Source: CAVROT01 sp963722905 (GTDB lineage: Bacteria; Pseudomonadota; Alphaproteobacteria; Rhodobacterales; Rhodobacteraceae). Taken from it: 64,000 bases of DNA. Location of the stretch: the NCBI GenBank assembly GCA_963722905.1, contig CAVROT010000005.1, forward strand, positions 62,001 to 126,000, given 5' to 3'. The notes beneath the pieces were generated by a model that saw nothing but the letters and a program-made list of their open reading frames with translations, ran no database searches and was not told the origin of the DNA. This document shows, piece after piece, positions 15,414 to 23,113 of the stretch. The position numbers were made by a program, and so were the translations under genes. Positions within the stretch are counted from its first letter, which is position 1; the number at the start of each line of letters is the position of its first letter.

Positions 15414-16754
15414 TCAGGGCAACAGGACGTCTATGGTTCCCGGGGGGGGGGCGGGGCGGAAGGTCGAATAGTCCCGCGCCAGGGCGCCGAATTCGGCCGC
15501 GATCCCGCGCGCGGCGGCGCCGTCGTCCTCATGGTAGTAGCGGACGGTGGGCTGGGACGGGACGAGCCGCAGCGGCACGGTCCGTCCGAGCGTCGCCCCG
15601 CTGCGCAAGAGTGCCGCCAGCGCCGCGTCCGGGATGGCTACCCCCGCCGGCAGATAGACGTCGGCCGCCGCTCCCAGTGCGACGGGGCGCACCGGCGGCG
15701 CCATTCCGGTCCCGTCGGGCCGGGCGTCCCCGGCCGGGGCGGGCGCGAGGGCCGTCGCCGTCGTCGCGGCCGGGGCGATCGGCGGTCGGGCCGGCGCCGG
15801 CGGCAGTCCTGCCGTGCCGGCCCATGCGGCCGGCCATCGCTGCGCTGGAGCGACCCCCGCGACCGCCACCGGCGGGGCCACGTCGGGCGAGGCGGCCGCA
15901 GCAAAGGGGATGTCCGGGCCGGGAGCCGCCAGTGGCACTGGCGATCCGGTCCCTCGCGACACGCCGGGCGCCAGGAGCGAATCGGCGAAGTCCCCCTCGG
16001 ACCGGTCGACACGGGATCGCTCGGCGGCCACGGACGGCGGGGCGAACGGCGCGGGACGCAGCGGCGCCGGGGGCATCGGCGCGGAAAGGCTGGCGGGGCC
16101 GGCGCCGAGGATACCGATATCCGATTGCCGGAGTACCGGAGGCGCGGCACGGAGGGGCGCGGCGACCGCCGCATAACGGGCGGCGGCCGGACGTCCGTCC
16201 ATGTCGGCGGCGGACAGGCCTGTCGCCGGCAACCGACCCGTCATACCCGGGTCCACCGGGGCGGCCGCCTCCGGCGCGATCGGCGAGGCTGGCGCCGCCG
16301 CCCTGCCGGGCACCGGAGGGTCCGGCGCGGGGCCCGGTGCAAGGCGCGCCACGGCGTCGTCGTCGGCACGCAGGGCCGCAACTTCGTAGCCGGGACGCAG
16401 GGCCGCAGTTTCGTAGCCGGCGGGATCGGTCGGTGCGGACAGGCGGCTGCGCGACAACGGGCCCGGCTGGACGGAGGGCGGTAACTCCGACGCGCCCGGC
16501 GCCGGCTCTGCGTCGCCGGCCGGGCGCACGGGCGGGGCGACGGGGGCACCGGCAAGTGTCAGCGCTGCCCGGGGACCCGCTGACGGTGCCGGAAGGTCTG
16601 TCCCCCGCCGCACGGGCGTCGCCAGAGTGGGTCCTGCGATTTGCAGCGAGGGGGCTGCGCCGCTCGACGCCCGTCCCGGCGCCGCCGACAGCGCCCCGTT
16701 CGCAACCGTCTGCGGTGCATCGCGGGCGCCCTGCCCCGCCATCGTGCCCGGCAT
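15414..16754 (-). CDS. Pro/Ala-rich protein with C-terminal alpha/beta module (possible downstream half of a split gene)
   Basis: A 446-residue ORF starting at ATG 16754 without signal peptide. Residues 1-~330 are low-complexity Ala/Pro/Gly, including a short duplication YETAALRPGYEVAALR. The last ~100 residues are folded-looking: VYLPAGVAIPDAALAALL, then VRYYHEDDGAAARGIAAEFGALARDYSTFRPAPPPGTIDVLLP, a type of module seen in cell-envelope proteins. The composition is periplasmic, yet export information is only found in the ORF just upstream (16791-17717), which ends with a membrane helix and lies in another frame. One ancestral protein split by a frameshift is likely. A run of ten G on the plus strand (about 15442-15451) encodes part of the C-terminal Pro stretch. 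Confidence 0.6.
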   Translation of the reverse strand: MPGTMAGQGARDAPQTVANGALSAAPGRASSGAAPSLQIAGPTLATPVRRGTDLPAPSAGPRAALTLAGAPVAPPVRPAGDAEPAPGASELPPSVQPGPLSRSRLSAPTDPAGYETAALRPGYEVAALRADDDAVARLAPGPAPDPPVPGRAAAPASPIAPEAAAPVDPGMTGRLPATGLSAADMDGRPAAARYAAVAAPLRAAPPVLRQSDIGILGAGPASLSAPMPPAPLRPAPFAPPSVAAERSRVDRSEGDFADSLLAPGVSRGTGSPVPLAAPGPDIPFAAAASPDVAPPVAVAGVAPAQRWPAAWAGTAGLPPAPARPPIAPAATTATALAPAPAGDARPDGTGMAPPVRPVALGAAADVYLPAGVAIPDAALAALLRSGATLGRTVPLRLVPSQPTVRYYHEDDGAAARGIAAEFGALARDYSTFRPAPPPGTIDVLLP

Positions 16755-16790
16755 CGCGGCGTCGGGGCCAGCGGGTGCCGGCAGGGTGCC

Positions 16791-17717
16791 TTACTGCGGA
16801 CCCATTGCGGCAATCCCGTCTGCCGGGGGATCGGCCCGGCCCGACGGTCCGTCTGGCATCCAGACGGCACCGACGCCCGCCGCGACCGCAAGACCGGCGA
16901 CCGCCACGGCAATGCCGCCCGCCCTGCGCCGGCCCCTCGCCTCACGCCCGTCGGGCGCGACCGCCGCGGCCATGGCAGCATGGGGCGGCGGCATGTCCGC
17001 CGCTGCGCGTGACCTCGTTGCCGGATCGCCGCGTCGACCGACCGTGCCACGGGTTTTACCAGCGTGCGGGCCGGTGGCGGCCGCCGCCGGGAAACCGGGC
17101 GAAGACTCCGCCGGCGGGGGGTCGGGTCGCGGCGACGCGGCGCGAGCGGTCCGGTCCTGCGGACCGTCGCCGGCGCTCCGGTCATCCCCCGCGGAACCGC
17201 CGGCGCCGGCCGACGAAGCTGCGCGGCTGGGCTTCGAGTGGCGGAACCGTCCCGGATCGGCGAAAGGATCGGCCGGCGCCGCGGCTGCCGCGTGACCTGC
17301 GGGCGCCATCGCAATGCTTTCGGCGGGCCCGGCATCGGTGCGGGTCCGGCGCAACGGCGGGTCGTCGGCGTCGGACGGTCGATCGCCACCGACGCGCCCG
17401 TCCGTCGCGGGCGCGACGGGCATGGCCGATACCCCGTCCACCGTGCCGCGGGCGGCCGTCGCATTGCGCGCGACACTGGGTGCGAACACGAATTCGTCGG
17501 CCGACTGCCCCCATCCCGTATCCGGCGCAGAGCGCCCGAGACCCGCGGGCAGGACGTTGCGCGCGGGGCGCGGAGGACGGCTGGCCAGAACGGCCTCGCG
17601 CTTTTGACGCGCCAGCGCGAGGCGGCGCTGCCAGTCGGGCGACGCGAGCATGGCCTCGACCGCCGCGCTTTCGTCGGTGCGGTCATCGGGCCCTTCAGGG
17701 CGGCTCGGCCCGGTCAC
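16791..17717 (-). CDS. Pro/Ala-rich single-pass membrane protein (possible upstream half of a split gene)
   Basis: A 308-residue protein. The N-terminal part ESAAVEAMLASPDWQRRLALARQKREAVLASR is a charged helix typical of small Rhodobacteraceae membrane proteins, followed by ~200 residues of disordered Ala/Pro/Arg-rich sequence and one membrane helix (AGGIAVAVAGLAVAAGVGAVWM) close to the C-terminus. I chose GTG 17717 because AAGGGGGAA lies 6 bp upstream; ATG 17756 is an in-frame alternative. TAA at 16791-16789 comes only ~25 residues after the helix, leaving almost no periplasmic domain; the next ORF, shifted in frame by one and 34 bp further on, has exactly that missing kind of domain. Confidence 0.6.
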   Translation of the reverse strand: MTGPSRPEGPDDRTDESAAVEAMLASPDWQRRLALARQKREAVLASRPPRPARNVLPAGLGRSAPDTGWGQSADEFVFAPSVARNATAARGTVDGVSAMPVAPATDGRVGGDRPSDADDPPLRRTRTDAGPAESIAMAPAGHAAAAAPADPFADPGRFRHSKPSRAASSAGAGGSAGDDRSAGDGPQDRTARAASPRPDPPPAESSPGFPAAAATGPHAGKTRGTVGRRGDPATRSRAAADMPPPHAAMAAAVAPDGREARGRRRAGGIAVAVAGLAVAAGVGAVWMPDGPSGRADPPADGIAAMGPQ

Positions 17718-18037
17718 GTGCGCTTCCCCCTTCGACCGCTTGCCGGCGCGCGCCATGATGCGGCGGGCGGCGGGCAAGGTTTTGCCATCGGCGGAATATT
17801 GCAGGCCGGAGGCGCGGAGACCAGTGCCCGCGCGGCGCGAAGGCCCGCACGCCACGCTCAATCCTGCGTCATGGCGCCGCTCATCGGGCCGGTTTGCGCA
17901 GTCTCGCCTGATCGAACCTTCCACCGAAACGACCGGGCCAGCCGGCGACCCGCCATGGTGCGGTTTACGGAAGCGAGGCACCGGCGATCCAATCACACTA
18001 TCCGGTAGGCCGCAGCGCCGGTAAGCCGCAGCGCCGG
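17718..18037. other. 320-bp intergenic region downstream of puuD
   Basis: Both flanking genes are on the minus strand. No ORF with coding character, no T-tract hairpin. It includes most of the 16-bp tandem repeat listed at 18002-18049. The promoter of the 17717 gene should be here but no clear -35/-10 pair is seen. Confidence 0.5.
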
Positions 18038-18049
18038 TCAGCCGCCGGA
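18002..18049. repeat. 16-bp tandem repeat spanning the puuD stop
   Basis: Three copies in a row with period 16: CCGGTAGGCCGCAGCG, CCGGTAAGCCGCAGCG and a diverged CCGGTCAGCCGCCGGA. The puuD stop codon (TCA on the plus strand, 18038-18040) lies in the third copy, suggesting the repeat grew out of the end of the gene. Confidence 0.75.
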
Positions 18050-19333
18050 GGCGGATGCCGCAGCGATCGCGTCCGGCAGCGGCCGGTCTTCGTCCGCGGC
18101 GGTGCCGCCAACGGTGTCGGAGCGATACCACGCGACGATCTTGGCGCGGTCCGATTGCGGCAATTCGGTCAGGTTGGCCGGCGGCATGGCGTGGCTGACG
18201 CCCGCCTGCAGGTAGATCTGGCGCGCCTGCCCGGCGATCTCGGCGTCCGTTTCGAGGTGCACGCCTTTGGGCGCCCGGCGGATGCCCGGCCACACGGGCT
18301 CGGCCGCATGACACATGGAACAGCGGCCGCGCACGATGTCGGCCACCTCGGCGAAGCCCGAAGCGGCGGCATGGCGCCCTGCCGCGCCAGTCAGCGGCAC
18401 CTCGGCCACCGTAGCGGGCGCGGTGGCGCGGCTGTCCGCTGTCGAGAGCCAGGCCAGGACGATGAAGAGGATCACCGTGACCGCCCAGGTCCACGTCGGC
18501 CCGCGGCCCTGTGCGTGCAGGGTATTGAAATAGTGACGGATGCTGACCCCGATCAGGAAGACCAGCGCGGCGATGATCCAGGAATGCTGCGTCGCAAAGG
18601 CCAGCGGATAGTGATGCGACAGCATCAGGAACAACACCGGCAGCGTGAGGTAGTTGTTGTGAGTGCTGCGCAGCTTGGCGATCTTGCCGTATTTCGCGTC
18701 CGGCGTACGCCCCGCCTTCAGGTCTGCCACCACGATCCGCTGGTTCGGCATGATCACGAAGAAGACGTTGGCGGTCATGATCGTCGCCGTCATCGCGCCC
18801 AGATGCAGCAGCGCCGCGCGACCGGTGAAGACCTGGTTCAGCGTCCAGGACGCGACGACGATCCCGGCGAAAAGCACCAGCATCACCGCTGTCGGGCGCG
18901 ACCTCAGCGGCGACCGGCAAAGGGCGTCGTAGCCCAGCCAGCCCACCGCGATGAACCCCGCCGACAGGCCGATCGCCTGCCACGTGGCCAGCGGCAAGCG
19001 CGCGGGGTCGATGAGATAGAGCTCGGCCCCCGCCCAGTAGACCACGGCCAGAAGGGCCGCGCCGCTGAGCCAGGTGGCGTAACTCTCCCATTTGAACCAG
19101 GTCAGGTGATCGGGCATTGCGCCCGGCGCCACGAGGTATTTCTGCACGTGGTAGAACCCGCCACCGTGGACCTGCCACTCTTCCCCGTCGGCCGGGCCCG
19201 GCATGTTCCGGTTCAATCCCAGGTCCAGCGCGATGAAGTAGAAGGACGATCCGATCCAGGCGATGCCGGTAATGACATGGGTCCAGCGCACGGCGAAGCC
19301 CAGCCAGTCCCAGAGGATCGCGAGATCGTACAT
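18038..19333 (-). CDS. puuD: Urate hydroxylase/oxidase PuuD with cytochrome c domain
   Basis: A 431-residue inner-membrane protein of the PuuD type: about eight helices (FAVRWTHVITGIAWIGSSFYFIALD at the start; DUF989-like urate oxidase N-terminal domain) followed from ~residue 325 by a periplasmic cytochrome c domain with heme motif CSMCH (338-342) and distal Met in HAMPPANLT. It oxidises urate to 5-hydroxyisourate and passes electrons through the heme to the respiratory chain, unlike cofactor-free uricase. Its ATG (19333) shares one base with the stop of hiuH, whose product catalyses the next step. The pair is transcribed away from the divergent puuE::uraD gene. Confidence 0.95.
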   Translation of the reverse strand: MYDLAILWDWLGFAVRWTHVITGIAWIGSSFYFIALDLGLNRNMPGPADGEEWQVHGGGFYHVQKYLVAPGAMPDHLTWFKWESYATWLSGAALLAVVYWAGAELYLIDPARLPLATWQAIGLSAGFIAVGWLGYDALCRSPLRSRPTAVMLVLFAGIVVASWTLNQVFTGRAALLHLGAMTATIMTANVFFVIMPNQRIVVADLKAGRTPDAKYGKIAKLRSTHNNYLTLPVLFLMLSHHYPLAFATQHSWIIAALVFLIGVSIRHYFNTLHAQGRGPTWTWAVTVILFIVLAWLSTADSRATAPATVAEVPLTGAAGRHAAASGFAEVADIVRGRCSMCHAAEPVWPGIRRAPKGVHLETDAEIAGQARQIYLQAGVSHAMPPANLTELPQSDRAKIVAWYRSDTVGGTAADEDRPLPDAIAAASASGG

Positions 19334-19719
19334 CAGCTGCCCCGGTAGGTGGAGTATCCGTAGGGCGACAGCAGCAGCGGCACGTGGTAATGCGCCGCTT
19401 CCTCCATGCGGAAGCGGATCGGTACGACGTCGAGAAAAGCCGGCGCGACCGCTCCGCCGTCCCCGCTCGGCCCGCCTTCCCCGCTCAGCGAACCTTCCCC
19501 GCTCAGATAGTCGCCCACGTCGAACTGCAATTCGTAGCCGCCAGTGCGGAACGCGGCCTTGTCCAGGATCGGCGCGTCGGTGCGCCCGTCGGCATTGGTC
19601 ACGGCCGCGCCCACCCTTTCGCGCACGTCACCCTCCAGCCGGAACAACGCCACTGGCACGCCCGGCGCGGGCCGGCCGCGGGCGGTGTCGAGGATGTGCG
19701 TGGTAAGATAGCCGGCCAT
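19333..19719 (-). CDS. hiuH: 5-hydroxyisourate hydrolase
   Basis: A 128-residue transthyretin-like protein that hydrolyses 5-hydroxyisourate to OHCU. Family signatures: THILDTARGRPAPGVPV at the N-terminus with a catalytic His, the central GRTDAPIL, and the C-terminal YHVPLLLSPYGYSTYRGS with the diagnostic YRGS end. The loop between FDVGDYL and FLDVVPIRF contains an extra Ser-Gly-Glu repeat (SGEGSLSGEGGPSGDGG), longer than usual for the family. The start is ATG 19719; the long open frame upstream is non-homologous shadow of puuE. It is operonic with puuD and divergent from puuE::uraD with 69 bp between the start codons, so the two units probably share a control region. Confidence 0.95.
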   Translation of the reverse strand: MAGYLTTHILDTARGRPAPGVPVALFRLEGDVRERVGAAVTNADGRTDAPILDKAAFRTGGYELQFDVGDYLSGEGSLSGEGGPSGDGGAVAPAFLDVVPIRFRMEEAAHYHVPLLLSPYGYSTYRGS

Positions 19720-19788
19720 GCCGCCCCCCTTGTCGTCGCGTCCCGCCCCCGGTCTAGTGCGCGGGCCCGGCAATTGGAAAGGCCCCAG

Positions 19789-21192
19789 ATGGACGCGCCC
19801 CGCTATCCCCGCGACATGCATGGCCATGGCGAACAGCCACCAGACCCGCAATGGCCCGGTGGCGCCCGGATCGCCGTGCAGATCGTCCTCAACTACGAAG
19901 AGGGCGGCGAAAACAATGTGCTGCACGGGGACGCCGCGTCCGAGGCGTTCCTGTCCGAGATCGTGGGCGCTACCCCCTGGCCTGGCCAGCGCCATTGGAA
20001 CATGGAGAGTATCTACGAATACGGTGCGCGGGCCGGGTTCTGGCGACTGCACCGGATGCTGCGCGACCTGCCCGTCACCGTCTTCGGCGTCGCCACGGCC
20101 CTCGCACGGTCTCCAGCACAGGTCGCGGCGATGACGTCGGCGGGATGGGAGATCGCGTCGCACGGGTTGAGATGGATCGAGTACAAGGACGCCGCCCCCG
20201 AGGACGAGGCCCGCGACATGGCCGAGGCGATACGCCTCCATGCCGCGGTGACAGGTGCGCCGCCGCGCGGCTGGTACACCGGCCGGTGCAGCGCCGACAC
20301 GGTCAGACTGGCGGCCGAGACCGGATGTTTTAAATATATCGCAGATAGTTACGCCGACGACCTCCCCTACTGGATGAGGTTCGGGGACCGCGACCAGCTG
20401 ATCGTGCCCTATACCCTGGACGCCAACGACATGCGCTTCGCCACGCCGCAGGGCTTCAACTCGGGCGACCAGTTCGAGGCCTATCTGCGCGACAGCTTCG
20501 ACGTCCTCCATGCCGAGGGCGGGCGCATGATGTCGGTGGGCCTGCACTGCCGCCTCGCCGGCCGCCCGGGCCGCGCGGCGGCGCTGGGGCGCTTCCTCGA
20601 CCATGCGCGCGGGCTGGGAGGCGTCTGGTTCGCGACTCGCGAACAGATCGCGGACCACTGGGCGCGGGTGCATCCGCCGAAACGGCCGGATCGTCCCTCG
20701 ATGCTGGACCGCAGCGCATTCGTCGCGCGTTTCGGCGGTGTGTTCGAAAGCTCGCCCTGGATCGCCGAGCGCGCCCATGCGCAGGAACTGGGCGCCGCCC
20801 ACGACACGGCGGCGGGCGTCCATTCTGCCCTTGCCCGCGCATTCCGCGCCGCGACGCCAGAGGAACGGCTGGGCGTCCTGCGCGCCCACCCCGACCTTGC
20901 CGGCAAGCTGGCCCGCGCCCGGGCGCTGACGCCCCAAAGCACGGCGGAACAGGCCGGCGCCGGCCTCGACGCGCTGACCGACGACGAACGCGCGCGGTTT
21001 TCGCAGCTCAACGACGCCTATGTCGCCCGCCACGGGTTCCCGTTCATCATCGCGGTGCGGGACCATGACAAGCCCGCCATCCTTGCCGCGTTCGAACGGC
21101 GCATCGCCAACGGCAACGCGACCGAGCAGGACGGGGCCTGCCGACAGGTCGAGCGTATCGCGGCCCTGCGTCTGCGGGACATGCTGCCGTGA
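19789..21192 (+). CDS. puuE-uraD: Bifunctional allantoinase PuuE / OHCU decarboxylase UraD
   Basis: A 467-residue fusion. Residues 1-~295 are a polysaccharide-deacetylase-fold allantoinase (PuuE type): RYPRDMHGHGEQPPDPQWP, VQIVLNYEEGGEN, WEIASHGLRWIEYK, and MSVGLHCRLAGRPGR. Residues ~304-467 are OHCU decarboxylase: FVARFGGVFESSPWIAERA, HPDLAGK with catalytic His367, and YVARHGFPFIIAVR. The chain therefore performs two steps, OHCU to (S)-allantoin and allantoin to allantoate, in reversed domain order relative to the pathway. ATG 19789 follows GGAAAGG. The allA start overlaps its stop by 4 bp. Confidence 0.95.
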   Translation: MDAPRYPRDMHGHGEQPPDPQWPGGARIAVQIVLNYEEGGENNVLHGDAASEAFLSEIVGATPWPGQRHWNMESIYEYGARAGFWRLHRMLRDLPVTVFGVATALARSPAQVAAMTSAGWEIASHGLRWIEYKDAAPEDEARDMAEAIRLHAAVTGAPPRGWYTGRCSADTVRLAAETGCFKYIADSYADDLPYWMRFGDRDQLIVPYTLDANDMRFATPQGFNSGDQFEAYLRDSFDVLHAEGGRMMSVGLHCRLAGRPGRAAALGRFLDHARGLGGVWFATREQIADHWARVHPPKRPDRPSMLDRSAFVARFGGVFESSPWIAERAHAQELGAAHDTAAGVHSALARAFRAATPEERLGVLRAHPDLAGKLARARALTPQSTAEQAGAGLDALTDDERARFSQLNDAYVARHGFPFIIAVRDHDKPAILAAFERRIANGNATEQDGACRQVERIAALRLRDMLP

Positions 21193-21704
21193 CCTACACT
21201 ATCGTGGCTCGGCCACTGACCGCCACGGCCTTCGCCCCCTTCGGCGATGTTCTTGAGGCTGCGGGGAACGTCGACAAACTGATCAATGTCGGGATGTGCC
21301 GCCGCTTTCATGACCGCGCGCGGCTATCGTTCGACGGCGGGCGGCCGGGCATCAGTATCTTCGATGCTCAGCCCCGCACCCTGCCCTACGATCTGGACAT
21401 GATGGAGCGGCACCCGCTGGGCAGCCAGTGTTTCGTGCCAATGCACGGCCATGCATGGCTCGTGACGGTCGCGCCGGACGCCGGCGGCGTTCCGGGCCGG
21501 CCGGTCGCGTTCGTCACGCACGGACAGGCCGCGAACCTGCACCGCGGCATCTGGCACGGCGTCCTGACGCCGCTGGCGGCCAAAGACGGAACGGAATCCG
21601 GCGTCTTCGCCGTCGTCGATCGGATTGCGAACGGCCCGGAAACGGAGGACGCCAATCTTCAGGTTCACCGGTTCGACACCCCGTGGAAGATCAGGGCCGC
21701 GTAA
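21189..21704 (+). CDS. allA: Ureidoglycolate lyase
   Basis: A 171-residue AllA-family protein, which splits (S)-ureidoglycolate into glyoxylate and urea. Seen: TAFAPFGDVLE at the N-terminus, the central MMERHPLGSQCFVPM with the conserved MERH-x-x-(G/S)-Q motif, and HRGIWHGVLTPLA, all family hallmarks. It starts with GTG 21189, overlapping the puuE-uraD stop as GTGA, so translation is coupled. It releases glyoxylate, the entry substrate of the beta-hydroxyaspartate cycle encoded by the next, convergent gene set. The urea would need a urease or urea amidolyase, not present in this window. Confidence 0.95.
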   Translation: MTYTIVARPLTATAFAPFGDVLEAAGNVDKLINVGMCRRFHDRARLSFDGGRPGISIFDAQPRTLPYDLDMMERHPLGSQCFVPMHGHAWLVTVAPDAGGVPGRPVAFVTHGQAANLHRGIWHGVLTPLAAKDGTESGVFAVVDRIANGPETEDANLQVHRFDTPWKIRAA

Positions 21705-22040
21705 GCGGCTCATCGGGTAAGCGGAACGTCCGCGTCGCCCGATCGGGACGATATCGCTGGCCCTGTATCCCAGAGCATGCGCGCCGTGCGCCCGCAGTCA
21801 GGGCGCGGTTTCTGGCGGCGGTCCCGCGCGAGAAGCCATTTCCACCGCATCGTCGAGGGTCGGACATCTACTCCGGACCGGGATCCACGACGGACAAGGC
21901 TCTGTCGGACCTGCATCGCGGCATCCCGCACAGGCACCGAACGATCGACGGGCCGGCCGATCCAAGTCGTCGGAACAGGCGAATGTCACGGGCGTTCCGG
22001 CCCATGGCGTCCCCTGCTCCCGACCGGCCGGCTGTCGGGA
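21705..22040. other. 336-bp convergent intergenic region, allA / bhcD
   Basis: No supported gene. The only clear structure is the hairpin at 21712-21743 just after allA. The rest (21744-22040) shows short frames on both strands with no recognisable protein; I see nothing further in it. Confidence 0.55.
21712..21743 (+). terminator. Interrupted hairpin, possible terminator of the allA unit
   Basis: ATCGGG (21712-21717) pairs with CCCGAT (21738-21743) and inside it GCGGA (21721-21725) pairs with TCCGC (21729-21733). It lies 8 bp after the allA stop. No T-tract follows, so its function as a terminator is uncertain; it could work on either strand of this convergent pair. Confidence 0.4.
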
Positions 22041-23006
22041 TCAGAAATCCACCTCGACCGCCACGCCGCGCTCCACGGCAAGGTCGACGACCGCCGAGGC
22101 GACGGCGAGGTCCTGCAGCCCGACGCCGGTGCCGTCGAAAAGCGTGACCTCCTCGGGTGAGGTCCGGCCGGGGTGCGTGCCGTTGATGACGGCCCCGATC
22201 TCGACGATGTCGGCCTCGGCCAGCAGTCCTTCGGCGACGGCATGCTGCGCCTCGCCGATGGTGATCGACTGCGCGATCTCGTCGGTGAAGACAGTCGCGC
22301 GGCCCAGAAGCGCCGCCTCGACCTCCTGTTTGCCCTTGGTGTCGGTCCCCATGCAGGCGATATGCGTGCCGTGCGTCACGTGGGCGTCCATCAGGCTGGG
22401 CGCGAAGGCCGACGTGATCGAGATGATGACGTCGGCCTCGGCGCCCAGCCGGTCCAGCTCGACCGCCTCGAAGGGCACGCCCGCTTCGGCCGCGCAATCC
22501 GCGAGGCGCGACAGCATCTCGGGATGGTAGTTCCAGCCGATCACCCGCTCGAACGGGCGCTGGCGCAGCGCCGCCTGCATCTGGAAGGTCGACTGGTGGC
22601 CGGCGCCGATCATGCCCAGCACGCGGGCGTCGCCCCGCGCCAGATGCCGGATCGACACCGACGACGCGGCGGCTGTGCGCAGGGCCGTCAGCAGGTTCCC
22701 CCCCACCACCGCGCGGCACTTGCCCGTGTCCGCGTCGAAGAGGAACACCGTCGACTGGTGGTTCGTCAGCCCCTTGTCGGCATTGCCCGGCCAGAAGCCG
22801 CCCGATTTCAGGCCCAGCGCAAGCGCATCGCGGTCGAAGCCGGACTTGAAGCCGTAGATCGCGTCCGCATGGCCGATGGATTCGCGGATGACCGGAAAGT
22901 TATAGGCCGTCCCGGTCGACATCGAGGCGAAGACCTTTTCGACCGCCGCGAAAGCCGCGTCGGGGGTGATCAAATCGGCGATGGCGGCTTCGGGAACGAT
23001 CAGCAT
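22041..23006 (-). CDS. bhcD: Iminosuccinate reductase (ornithine cyclodeaminase family)
   Basis: A 321-residue protein of the ornithine cyclodeaminase/mu-crystallin family. The NAD-binding motif is VLGMIGAGHQSTFQM, with GFKSGFDRDALALGLKSGGFWPGN near the N-terminus and EIGAVINGTHPGRTSPEEVTLFDGTGVGLQDLA near the end. In the beta-hydroxyaspartate cycle BhcD reduces iminosuccinate to L-aspartate. The identification rests on both sequence and position as last gene of bhcABCD. Ribosome site AAGGAAG sits 9 bp before ATG 23006. It is separated from bhcC by 107 bp that hold a dispersed intergenic element, unlike the tight bhcA-B-C spacing. Confidence 0.92.
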   Translation of the reverse strand: MLIVPEAAIADLITPDAAFAAVEKVFASMSTGTAYNFPVIRESIGHADAIYGFKSGFDRDALALGLKSGGFWPGNADKGLTNHQSTVFLFDADTGKCRAVVGGNLLTALRTAAASSVSIRHLARGDARVLGMIGAGHQSTFQMQAALRQRPFERVIGWNYHPEMLSRLADCAAEAGVPFEAVELDRLGAEADVIISITSAFAPSLMDAHVTHGTHIACMGTDTKGKQEVEAALLGRATVFTDEIAQSITIGEAQHAVAEGLLAEADIVEIGAVINGTHPGRTSPEEVTLFDGTGVGLQDLAVASAVVDLAVERGVAVEVDF

Positions 23007-23064
23007 ATCGGTTCACTTCCTTTTGGATATGCGAAGGCACACCATCGCGGTCGGCGTGCGCGTG

Positions 23065-23087
23065 CCTTCATCCTGTCGAAAATACTC
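23065..23087 (-). repeat. Dispersed 23-bp intergenic element
   Basis: On the minus strand this reads GAGTATTTTCGACAGGATGA plus AGG. Near-identical copies occur on the plus strand at 37861-37883 and 49900-49922. It is located in the bhcC-bhcD gap. All copies are intergenic and lie upstream of a gene in the same orientation. Confidence 0.75.
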
Positions 23088-23113
23088 GCGCCGCAGGCCG
23101 CGGCGCAGCCGCG

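Noticed and set aside
15329..17758. 809-aa plus-strand ORF across the Pro/Ala-rich region
   Set aside because: Arg/Pro-rich shadow of the minus-strand genes, typical of antisense frames in very GC-rich DNA; no start signal or homology.
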